A DNA stretch of 64,000 bases from Undaria pinnatifida (Eukaryota > Sar > Phaeophyceae > Laminariales > Alariaceae), in assembly GCA_012845835.1 (NCBI GenBank), contig JABAKD010000006.1:2734006-2798005 (forward strand), read 5' to 3'. Position 1 is the first letter of the stretch. Each line of letters begins with the position of its first letter. The notes under the pieces were generated by a model, which did no database searches, was not told where the DNA came from, and saw only the letters and a program-made list of their open reading frames with translations. Below, one piece after another: positions 1 through 12,700 of the stretch. The position numbers and the translations under genes are program-made.

Positions 1-790
1 CGGATTGGTGACTAGGCCGTTGCAGATGTCATCTCAAACCATCTAGACCAGTGAGTACTAAACACTCGAATCCTACCATGACATCGTGAAACGAGAGCGA
101 TGTTACTATGTCGGCATATTTATATCACTGACGTCGCTCCTGTAGTACTAACTATTAAAAGCATGGCTGACATTTCTTTTTTGCTCTGGAGATCGAGAGA
201 GGCATATTCAAAACAGAATCTACCGCTTCACGGAACGACATCCGATATCTGTCGTGGAGCGACATCATGTTCGTGTTTTGCACGAGGTAGACGACGATAT
301 ATTGGACCTAGGCGGGGCCACCGTGTTGCGTATTGGGCGATACAAACGTGCCTGCGTTCTTGGCATAACTGTTTAGGGAGATATAATTTTTGGGTTCCGC
401 AAAAGAAAAGGTCTACAATCCCATGCACGCACCCCACAATAGCACGTCACATTTCCGGCCACGACACCGTGACCAATGGCGCGAACCGCAGCCACAAATG
501 AAAGTCTGAGACAGTGCCCACAAGTGAGACACCGCAGTGGTCTCCTTGTGGCGCGGGGTATAGCTAGTTATGAGTACCAGCACTACTGCGGCAACCGGCA
601 CTACACCGGGTGCGGCCACTACTGGTACATTTTGCCTCAGCGAAGATATTTCGTCGGCCCGATAGCGGGTAACCGGCACTAGTCACCCATTGAGTCATTC
701 ATGGTACGGGCTGCACTATTTGAGGCCAAAGATGTAACGTTTTGTGGCCTTATGAGCAATCATGCTCCTCAAGGGTGGCATTGTGGGCTA
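1..790. other. 3' flank of the haloperoxidase gene, no feature recognised
   Basis: Open frames here overlap each other on both strands with no recognisable domain or paired splice signals. No clear polyadenylation signal could be tied to the gene. Confidence 0.4.
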
Positions 791-3700
791 TCAACTGCTC
801 ACCACTATGGGGGATGTCTCGAGTAGTTGTACAAAGGAATAACTACAGCGGACGGCACGACGACTCACGTCACAGAAGTCGTCACCGGTGAAGGCTCCCT
901 TGCAGAGACAGTCACCCAGCATGTACAAGTTTCTGCCGTACAGCTCTATCAGTTTTCCGCTGTAGAGGCGGAACTTGTACATCGCCGTGGGAAGGTCTCC
1001 CTTCTTACGCTTCTCCATAAAGCGGGCCTCCGGCAGGCCCGGGATTTCCTGATATGTGGGGAAGCGATTGAAATGTGGGAGAAGAGGGGGCCCATGTGAT
1101 GAGTTTATTGGGCGTCTTCTTGAAGTTATTGGAATATAATTGAACAATTCGTGAACCGTTTTCAAAAGGCGAAACTGTGGGGCCGAGTCCAAGGGATGAG
1201 TGTGTGGAATACATTTCTTGGTGTTGTGTCAATAACAACTGCTCCAAGAATAGGGATGATACCGATCCCCGCCCTTTTAAAAAAATGCATATGTCCCAAG
1301 TCAGCAATCGAAAGGACAAACGACCGCCGGGCACTGACGATACTGCCGTGGCATTTTATGGTGTGCGCATCCCACGCTCTTACCAAATCCGCCCTGGAAA
1401 TAGCGTATTTCACACCAATCGTTAGGGTTGTCACTGTATATATTTAACAAGTATGCTTAAGGCACCTGCTGCAGGCGGCGGATGGCACTGGTCTCTCCCA
1501 CGAGCGCTCCGTTAACGCCATCCATCCTCCAGTGAACTCCGAGGTGCGACCTTCCGATGAGCACGTTGGCACTGATCTGAAGTAATGGTACAAAACATTG
1601 TTGAGTTGGGAGGGCGAGTAAAGATATGCCCATGACAGGTCGGACGGGGGGTGGGTGGAATGGACGCGGAAGCGGTCATGGAATTAACACGCATATGCTG
1701 GAGCGTTTCCTCCAAGTCTTACCGACTACAATTTTCAGGAGGTGAATTCAACGACATTGACTCTTCCGACGGTTTAGATTGTGTATGGCATCTACATCTC
1801 AATATCGTTACATCAAAAACGCTTCATAGCCCGCGAGAATGATCATAGAAGTGCCCTCACAACGATAGTTTATTGTTTGGATATGTCGGGCCGTGATAGG
1901 GTTTGCAGCATTTGCTGTATGCCCCGCCTGGGCAGCGTTGTCGATGCCTATTTAGCTGTGCCACTGAAGGTTAGCGTATAAGCAAAGGGAGTGCGTATTG
2001 GCCCTGTGAAATCTGGGAACAACGCAGATCACGGTAATTCCAACGTGTATTTCGCGAAAGTCGAGGGTGCCGATTTAATCTTTGGGAGGGGAGAGATGCA
2101 CGCTACGGGGGCCGTGTGCCATACGTTTTTAGACTTTTCACTTGAAGAAGTCCACACTTCGCCCAATCAAGGCGATTTAGAGAATGCATTCAAAGTGCGA
2201 AAACGTGATCAATCCCAAGGCCTTGGCCGACAAAACACAATTTCAAGGGGGTCGTAATTCTTTAAAGGATAACAATCTGTATAAAATAAGAGGTTGGTGT
2301 ACCACGCTGATTGCAAATATGAGTGCCGACCGCCAATTTCGAACTCGCACACATTTCACGTCTTATTATATTACATATTTTGTGTAAATATAGCATCCGA
2401 AATGACCATGGCATTCCGATCACCGAAGCATAAGGGTTTCCGCCATATAGATGTATTTTGTCGAAAACGCGCAAACCCCATGACAGTACCCAGCCAAAGG
2501 TTTCCTTCGTTTTATACAAGGCCAGGGAAACGGCAGTCGCGATTCCACGACAATTAGTCTTGTGCGTTACATCTTGCAGGTATAGTAATTCTTTCAGCAA
2601 CGTAAACAAATTATTCTCACCTTGTTGAGCTCTCCCTCTATGGTGAGGCCTTGGACCTTCCTCCCCTGCTCATTGATGCACTGACCAACAATGTCCCTTC
2701 CACTTGGCACGTAGGCGATCCTCTTTGTCCCCTCGTCGTTCGAGATGACGGGGTCGGGGAAGCACCGCTGCCCCTCATCGTACCCGACAAACGCCTGATG
2801 CGAGGAAACCCAAAGAATAGGCGTTACGGTTGGTGGCGTGGAAAATATTCCGATTATTCTTCTTCAAGGCTCGAGATGTTGAGGTTGTGGAGGCACCCCT
2901 CTCGCGGACGAACGCCTCTCCATCAGAACGAAATGTATATCACTCACTCCGATACAAAATGCGTCAACCTTTTGAAATGCTTGCCTGCCAAAGCTTCAAC
3001 AACTTAGTGGCCATCCCCGAAATACATACGGCGCCCGCGTACTGTACCGAGGTTTCGGTGCGGCATATGTTCGACAGTTGGCTATATACGTGTATACTGG
3101 TTATTGCGTGTTCCATGTAACAGTTTGGCCCCGTAAGCTTGATGGGAAGGACGAAGTTAGGTGTGGACGCTGGGTACTCGTACATTATGTCCCTTCAATT
3201 GCATAGCACCTTTAGGTGGTGTCGCAACCGACAACACGCATGTTATAATGCGAAGTACGTAGGCGCTCTCTCGTGACGTATATAGTACCTGGGGCGTGGT
3301 GGGTTATAGCAATGGAAGATGACTACCATACATGTAGCGTAGCGCTGATTTCTTACATGGTTGAATTCGGTTCGCATCATAGTCGAGTTGCTGCCAATAT
3401 ATTGTTTTGGTTTCGACTATCATGGAGTGCTTAGCCAATAACAAGTGTAGCGCCATAAGCGTGGTGACGTAATCGTGGTGACGTAAGCGTCGTTGACGAT
3501 CGGTAACACGATTAATGGGGGGTACTTGAAAACACGTTGACTGCTCGGTGCATCGCAGCATAGGATATATATACGTGTTGACACATATTATTGACGACGT
3601 AGTGCTTACGAGATAATTAGTACGTTTTGACACAGCCCCTTTAGAATGGCAGCCATGTTTTCAGAGACAAATTATTTGGGATTAGAGGGGGACACTATCT

Positions 3701-6700
3701 TCCGTTCCCGAAGGGTGAGCGAGGCGCATGCAATCGACCGCATTGGAATATACCTGCTAGGAGCGGTCGACAAACGAGGGAATTGGGCGCAGAGGGTGTA
3801 GTACCCGCTGTACAGCATAGTTAGCACTTGAATCGTGACATTTCAAGCAAGGGTATTAGCATTGGCTGTACGTTGCCAGACGTTGGTACCTTAAGCGTCG
3901 TGATGTAAGCGCCGTTGTTGATGGCGTGGCCGCTGGGATACGCGGGGTGCGTGGGAGAGCCCTCAGCGACCGCCATTGGGAGCAGGAAAGTCTTCTCGCG
4001 CTTTTGATTCATGCCCAAGTTGTGGGCCGCCACTCGGCTGAGCAGGTCCTGCGAAAAGCCACAAACGTTCGCAATCAATATGAAACAAGAAGAGTAGGGA
4101 GACAGCAAGTTATTTCGAAGGGGGGGGGGTAGTGGTAAGTCATATATAGCCCCAAGCCGTCCTATGTATCAGATTGGTTATGTTGCAGAAGTTAGCTAAC
4201 CCACGAACACAACGTCTGGTATGAAATGCGGAACAGTTTAAGTCGGTGCGTATCAAAACGAGGGGCTCAGAGATGCGGTAAAAAGTTTGGCAGGAGGGCT
4301 GTGATGGCCCATCCGTAGTCCCATGCGGTATTGTACTTGAATGCTGTTGTGATGAACATCGAGACCAATGAAACCACGCGGACCGTTTTACGTGCCACCA
4401 GCGAGAGGAACCGAGTCGTTGCGAGACAAAGAAGAGGCTCACAGACGATCTCAACCCATGGCAGAACGAAGACAGCAATGACGGGCTATTCACTCCTCTA
4501 AAACATATTTAGACGAAGAGGCTGAAGACGTTTCTCACTTGATGTTTCACGCAAGCGTCCCCTGAACGCGTCAAAGCCTTAAGACACACTTGTTGTCCAC
4601 CGATCCCGCTTGCTCCCGGACAAATACCTGTCCTGGGCTAGATTTCTTGCTTAAGAAAAGAGCAGCCCCTACCGCGACGTCAGGATAAGCATTGCCTCTA
4701 CTGGTTTTTCCGCGTAACCGTAACACTGATTTTCCTGTGAGTCTCGCTATCATGGGCGATACGGCAGTGTACACATTACGTACACGTAATTTAGCGAGGT
4801 GCGTATGAAATACTAGTTCACATGGGGGATCGTTACGCGTCCTTGTAAGCACTTTCCTATCTCTCAACGGGAGCTTTGGACCCCACCAACCACTGAAAAC
4901 GTCGGCTTGCGATACAAGGAACTGACCGTGTTCTTCAGGATTGAGTCCGGGAGCGGGGTGATGACGGTCTTCACGAGGGTGTTGTGCACCAGGCCGCCGT
5001 ACGCCTCGGGCCTCAGTACGCGGTGGACTTGCCACTGCAGCGTTGTTCAACAAAACACGGATGGGTCGGTTAGGGGCAGCTGGTTGTCGGGTCAAAAATG
5101 GTCCAAGAGTGAAATGTCATGAGGGAGTGCTCATGGAAAGGTGGCTGAATGTGAAATCAACTGGATTTTTGTGCTGCTGACGGATAGGCCTCTCTGTTTC
5201 AAACCGTGTCATAGCAAACATTACTCCACGGGTTATCTCAACTAACACCGATGCACCCTTCAGGTGTTAAATTCCTATGTTTAACCATTCGTGCAAGGCA
5301 ACCCCTGTAAGATGCGAACCTTCGTTGTGCCATCGATTGACACCGCACACGATCTCTAGGGTACTGTCGCTAGGGTTAGTTCTATCACTAGGGAAGTCTA
5401 ACCCCGCCTTCTTTGCAATGGGTTGTTTTTCTTTCCAGGTTCGTCATATGCACCCCCTACATGAAATACAACTGGTGACGCATTGGGCCACAAATAAATG
5501 GTTTATTCCGTGTTTTTTATTTTGATGTACGGAGCCATTAGCTCGCGGACCAGATCTTCCGCAGTAAACCAAGGGATACAATAATATAGTTATGCTTCAA
5601 TACACATGTTTTTGTTTTATATAATGATAGGTACAATGTACTGCTTCGTAATAATGCTTCAGTAATAATATTCGCAATATGTAACGCCGACATGCAGGAG
5701 TCCCCGGACGAAAATTAGGGGTGCACCTACAGTAAAAGGTTGTCCATTCTATCAGCAACAACAAGACCGGACACACCTTTTGGTACCACGCGTGGCGGGT
5801 GGAAGAGCTGGAAGATGCCATGGCGGTGAGGATGTGCGGCTCGCCGAAAGTGGCGAACCCCATTTGGCGCCTAGCCTTTGCGTAAGGCCCGACTTCGCCT
5901 CCCAGAATGCCTTGCGTGAATAGGATTAGCGCGGCGCGGAAGGCCTCGGTGTAGAGTTGGTCGGCGAAGGCGATGGTGGCCAGGTCTCGACCGTTGCGGA
6001 TAAAGCGGGGATTCTCCCTGTCGAAGATTGTCTCTACTCGAGAAGCACCGTTCTGTTCGGAACAGATACGTAATAAGGCATGGTGAGAAGAGCAGTAATA
6101 CACGACATGTGACAGGGAGAGGGAGAGGGACATGAGGAGGGAGAGGGAGAGGGAGAGGGAGAAGGGGAGGGAGAGGGAGAGGGAGAGGGAGAGGGAGAGG
6201 GAGAGGGAGAGGGAGAGGGAGAGGGAGAGGGAGAGGGAGAGGGAGAGGGAGAGGGAGAGGGAGAGGGAGAGGGAGAGGGAGAGGGAGAGGGAGAGGGAGA
6301 GGGAGAGGGAGAGGGAGAGGGAGAGGGAGAGGGAGAGGGAGAGGGAGAGGGAGAGGGAGAGGGAGAGGGAGAGGGAGAGGGAGAGGGAGAGGGAGAGGGA
6401 GAGGGAGAGGGAGAGGGAGAGGGAGAGGGAGAGGGAGAGGGAGAGGGAGGAAGACATTGAAAGGCAAAGCTACGTATGTGTCCTGCATACTAATACACAT
6501 ATAGAGAAAGGGTGGGGGGAGAGGAAAACAGGAAAATGTAGAGGAATCTATTGGCAATGTTAGTGAGGTTGGGCAATAGGTAATGAAACGCAGGGGCGAA
6601 ACATCATTTTTGCACCCTCTGCCGTATATATCCCGACAGGTAGCACAATCGCGGCAGCGACATAATTGAAATCTGTCAATCATTTGCCGACATGTTCTAA

Positions 6701-9700
6701 CTTGTACGCATGATGCCGGAACCGAGCACGAATTTCTTCTACTATTTGGGGCAGCCCTTGCATGCACCCTGCATATCGTGCAATTATACAGGTGCATCAT
6801 TCAAAGCTGTATTGAGCATGTTCAAACGATGTCCGCACTACAGCGCGCATGCGTGTCATGAACAAAATATTGTGTAGAGAGCGTTTAACATCGCTGAGAT
6901 GCCTCTTAGCAAACCTCAGGGAGCTTGCTGACAACGGTTAAGATACGGAACTGATCCTGACTGGTCCTGCTCTAAAAGTGATATGTCATGTTGTCGGTTA
7001 TATTTTTTTATATATTGGGCAGAATCTGTACAATATTGCACGAACCCCGGAAACATGACGCCGGTTATGCAGAAATGGTACCCCATCAGGCACTACGGTC
7101 TCGACCGTGCAATAGGGTTCATAGACCAGCCTAACATCTGCCACGATAAACGCATATTATATCGCCAAATGGGATATTTTCCGTCCAGGTTCAGGAATTG
7201 TTCTGTTATGCTCACCTGCACGTCGAGCCACGGCCGGAACGCCGTCATGTAGTCCATCCCTGGTTGGAGGGGTTCCGCCTTAGGCTCCACCCTGATGGAA
7301 TCTATGAGGAAGTCTGACAGGATAAACTGGGACACCACGGGGCCGGTGGTTACTCCAGGCCAGTCCGTCCGGAACAGGTCGGTGACGGGGTCGATATTAC
7401 CGTTCTTGCTCCTGGGGATGTTTAGCCCCTTGAACGAAGGTAGGGCCCCAAGGTTCTCTGCTCGAGGTGCGGGTGTCAAGAGGGTGGAAAGAGAAAAAAA
7501 TGATAATTCAACTTTACCATAATATCATAGCAAGACGGACTTTACACTGATTTAACCGTATGTTTTCCACCAAAGCATACCTGGTAAATTGTTGCTATTA
7601 ACTTGTAAAGAAACAAAAAAACTCTTGCCTCTCCCATAAGCAAGAGCCCCACAAACCCTTGGATAAATCATTATACTAAGAGTACGTCAGGCGATTAACT
7701 TCTAGGCTCTCAGTCGTTCTCGGCCCAGACCCAGGCTTCGGTATGGGGGTCGCGTTTGAGGCCATGGTTGGCAGTGGCTACATGTCACTGCCTCGATCGA
7801 CACCCCTCTTCCTCCGCGTGATTAAGCTCTCGTACGTGATTAGAACTTCTGATGTATGACAGCTGGAATGGAATGATAGGCTACGTTGCGCGTAAGACAT
7901 AAAACAGAGTACTTTTGCCCTTGAGGTACAGAGTCATTCTTGTACGTACGTGAATAATATATCAAAACCCGGGGTACTGAAAGTAAGGGCAGCCTCCTCT
8001 ATCGTCGCCCTGGCCCTCAAGAACAACACTCGCACGACGGGCGGGGTTGCCTTGTCGTACACGTTTTAATGTTGCAATGGGCGTCAACACGAAATTGGTC
8101 AATTCGTTGCGCCAATATCCTATCGTGGAGCCGATGGTTACGTGAGCTTTGGAGAAGGTATCGATCCAGTCGTTCGAGTTACGTATGATCCACCGGAGAA
8201 GAGCGGGTACCTCCCCCCCCCCCCACTCCCCACCCTGCTGTAGCCCCGGCCGCCAGGACAACAATATCGTAGTATACGCTTGTCATGCTGCAGCTACCGC
8301 ATGACACACCCTTTTTCAAACACGATTTATTTACTTTATTCAACATTTCAATACATTGTCACAGAGATCCGGCAACAAACAATAACTATTCGTACACCAA
8401 TTCCAATACTTTTTGAGGGTTCCGTTCTCCAGATACTACACTGTCTATTGCACGTTTGACAGACGTGGGCTACTGTAAGGAGGGGTGGCCTGGTTTTTCG
8501 CCAATGCGCGTGCTGCTACTTGTATGGTGGGGATGTAGGTCTGTAGATTATCATACCTTTGTGTTGAGGAGCTTATTCCTCACAAAAACGCCAACTCTGT
8601 GCAAATCATGGAGGCACAAGCCGACGGACGATCAAAATTCCATTCTATATATGGCTAACTCTTGCCAAAATGACAGGATGACGACATCGACGGTAAGCAA
8701 CCCCACCATTTTTTAGATGATGAAAAACGTGATATGTGGGTACGACCTATTGAATGGTTGAAACTCAACTTTGCAAGTTGCGTGGTACATCTATGTCTCA
8801 CTAATATACAGTAGTTGCTATGAATTTGCGGAATTGGAAAATCAAAATAGTCCGGAATGGCCTACATACAGCTATCGTAGCACGCCCTCAAACTATTGGC
8901 ATCACCGGCGGGGCTCTTCGTCCGTGAAAACAACTAGCCCCTTTGGCAGCCTAATTTTGCTTGCAATGTGTAGCGTTGAATGCCTATTGTAGATCGTGAG
9001 TGCTGATCGCGTCGAACTTTTAGATTTGATCGAAACTCACGGTCTGGGCGCGAAGACGGGTTTTCCTGACGACGAGAGCATCGGAATGTTCTGGTGCACA
9101 CGCTACCACAAGCATGCGTTCCTTTGTTGCTGGGACGTGGTGTGTCTCTGACGGCGTAGGGCGACAACTCGGCCGTCGATTACACAGCAGACAACCTGTT
9201 TTACAGTTCAACAAGTCCAGAATCATCAAGTGCCCCACTAGGTCTGCGTTACCTGCCGCGAGCCGGATGACACTGTTTGAGTCAAATTGCGAGAAAGGAA
9301 TGTCCCTCGCCAGCGCCATCCAGTAAACCTCAATCTGCTGCGCGGCCTGAATAGTCACGTATTATGCATTCCGAAAGCGCAAGAGAATGGGCCTCGAACA
9401 TTTCAGACAAACAGAGGTAGGTTATGCAACGTAGATAAATATTTAAAAATGCCAATACACTCCAGCCGTGAAATCGAAGATTTTGTCAAGACTCATCTTT
9501 GCGCGCTGCGTGTGATACTCCAATCGTGCCTTTTTACTGGTTGTGTGTTATCATTAGTGATACGAATAGGTGGTGCATCTGGTGGATGAACGGAGCGGCC
9601 ATCGCCGACGTCAACACACTCCCACATGGGCACACGAATACACCTTGGCATTAAGCTATGAACTCGTAGAGTCAAAGAAGTTGCACACGTGTCCGTGAAA

Positions 9701-12700
9701 TCCAGAACGAAAAGACCATCAGCCTCAAAAACGAAACAAAAATGTCCTCCATTCCTCCAACAAACACACACAACAAATAAACCGACACACGCAGTTGGCG
9801 GCGAATATCTCGTATCCTACGAAAAAAAAATTTGTTTTGTTTCTAGGTTATTGCGGCAGCAGCAAAAATCTTACCAGCCTTTCGGAGAGGAGACTGTCTG
9901 GCGGGGCGATGAACACGTTGTCGCTGCAGAATCAACAGACGACACAGGTGTTCGGGCAGGGCATACGATTTTTAGCATCGGTATTATCAAGGGGGAAATC
10001 GAAAAATTTCTGGAAGAAAATGGAACTCGTTATCTCCGTTGGAACTGCAGCCGTGTTATCCAGGTCAAGTTTATATTGGGTTTTGGATCGTACTGCAGAA
10101 TTGTCATATGTTAGGTTTATTCCCCCTCGGAAACGGACTTACAGTTTTTCCGCGCACAGATTGATTAACGTCACCCTGTTGACCCTGGAACTTTCAGAAT
10201 TTTGTAGTACTATGGGGAGTCGCCGACCTAAATCCTCGATGAAGACACACAACCAGTATTCGCGCGATTGGAGCATCACACATACAGCTTGCAAACATGA
10301 GCTTCGATCACATCTTCGATATCGGCTCCTGGTGTGTATTATTTCTTTTATTCCATATATATAATCCACGCCGCTGCTCAAATTCATCCCCGCCCTCCCC
10401 CCTTCCCCCAACGCAATCTACTTCCGCATTTTCCGCACCATCGCCTAGACCTACCACGTGGACAGCAAACCCCTACAGCTATGCGACATAAAGCTGCTCC
10501 CCCCCCCCCCCCCCCCCCCCCCCCCAACTCACCCCGTCGATCACTCCGCCCTCCTCTTACAGGATACACTTGATAAACTGATGCATTTTCTTCCACAGCT
10601 GTCAGATTTTGTCCCCCTCAAAAACGGGTGTAATAGTTTCCGCGCACAGACTGACCAACATCACCCTGCTGACCCTGATAGTTACACTGTAGTTCCAAGG
10701 GTAGTCGCCGACCGATATCCTCAATGAGGACACACAACCCGTACTACGCGCGATCGGAGTTGTCACACACTGCTTGCAAAGATGAGTTTCAACAGAATCT
10801 TCGATCTCACAGCTAGAGATTTTTTTTTTTTTAGAATATTATAAAAATTAAAATACACTCCAGCTGTGAGATCGAATATTTTGTCGAAAGTCATCTTTGC
10901 AAGCTGTGTGTGATACTCCGATCGCGCGTATTATTACGGGTTGCGTGTCCTCATTAAGGATATAGGTCGGCGACTCCCCGTGCAATATATAATATATATT
11001 GGCGCATGTGATGAAGAGTTGCACCGTTGTTTCTATGCTCATTACAAAAAGAAATTGAAGCAAATATACGTGTTACACGATGAACCATCCTAAGGGCTGC
11101 TATAATGCAACGAACGTTGTCAAAACTTTATATTGAAGTCTTGGACGAACTCAGGCGAAGGAGCATTCAGGCTAAGGAGCACCGTCATTCGGAACGATTT
11201 TCCGCCAATAAACGTTGTCTATGTCCTACGACGCATCCTGCCTCATTCTTTGATTGCCGTTTGCACACACGCGTCACATTGCCGAATGGCACTTAAACTA
11301 ATGAAATATATCGACACTATCGGTCTGCACACCGGTGCTAATGTTGGGACATCATCATGGTCATCATGACCATCGCCATTGCCACCAAAACACCGTACCG
11401 CCATCATATATCACAATCATCATCACCATCCCTGTAATCACCCGCGTCGTGTCATCATCATCATTGTCACCAACACCATCATGACGCCACGAAATATCCG
11501 AGGAAACGAGTGGAAGACACTTTCTAATAGATCTCAACCAACCTAACCCCGATTCTACCTTTACATCGGTCACGCCCAGTGATCTAATAATGCTAGGAAG
11601 CATCCCTTTCGTCTAGTATACAGAGTACCTCGCACAATTCAACAACCATAGTGATAAGCTATACTTTCTATACCTGTCAGCACCATCGACTTGGTGTACA
11701 ACTCCCCCGAGCGGGTTGGTGAGCTTGGCGCCGAGCCTCTTGCCTCCCCCGGAGGGTACGTCGTCGCAGTCGTTGATGTCGGTGGTACGCACACACTTTA
11801 GCAGGCTCGCGTAGGCGCGTTTACTCACCTGTAATAACACATACCCGCCCATGCAGAGTACCACCAAAACGATTAGCAATATTTCAGCAACAATACGTGT
11901 CCGGATGGCTGGGCCCCTCAAGCTAATATCGTCGTCATTTCGTTGGGTTTTCCCTGTGTTTTTCGATTTAAACAACAGACAATTGGATCGTTCATCGGTT
12001 TTCCTTTTGATTTTGATCATAATTGGTGGTGTGCAGCTTTCCGTGTGAAGAGCGCACACAAACCTTGGTTCCCTTCGTTCCGTCGCAGGTTTCTATCGGT
12101 TTTTGCCAGCAGCCCGACGAGGGGCTTTGTACCTCACTCGCACCATTACATCAAACCTAACCGTTGGCGCATGGAAGCAAACCAGTGCATGGATTTGATA
12201 GCGTGCACCACGAAACAAAAATACAATTGAAATCACCGACGGCAGCCGCCTACACGAGCTCTATCACATAGCCCCCCTTGACGTATACCCTTGATCCTTG
12301 CGGCGAGGGCACTCGAGTGAACACGATAGGATGCGCGTGAGTTTCTGGTGTCTTGCGATATTCGTGCGGCCGACTCATGTCTTGTGCACACGGTGGCCGA
12401 TAACTCTCATCATGTCACGCTGTAGGTTTGCCAGCAGTGACACTTTTTAGTGCAATTGAGGTGCACCATTGTTTTTCTGAGGTTTCTCAATTTGGGAGCT
12501 TAAGACCTCTCCAAAAAACTGATTTGGAGATAAATATAACTGCTATGATACCGGATAAAAAAGCCCATATATATGCTAGGGTATACCACAAGAATAGTTA
12601 ACGAAAAAAAATCATTACTTCCGGCGACATTGGGCTTAGTAGCCCGGGCAATCAGAAACTATTTCAGACGAAAAAAGCTACTTCTACATGTATCGTAGCA

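Noticed and set aside
5597-6800. Long open frames of Ser-Leu, Pro-Leu or Arg-Glu repeats
   Set aside because: They are produced by the (GGGAGA)n repeat. The part with real coding sequence is haloperoxidase exon f at 5777-6052.
7962-8264. 100-codon minus-strand frame between haloperoxidase exons d and e
   Set aside because: The joined exon d/e sequence already matches the family without a gap, so no exon is needed here. The frame has no donor/acceptor pair.
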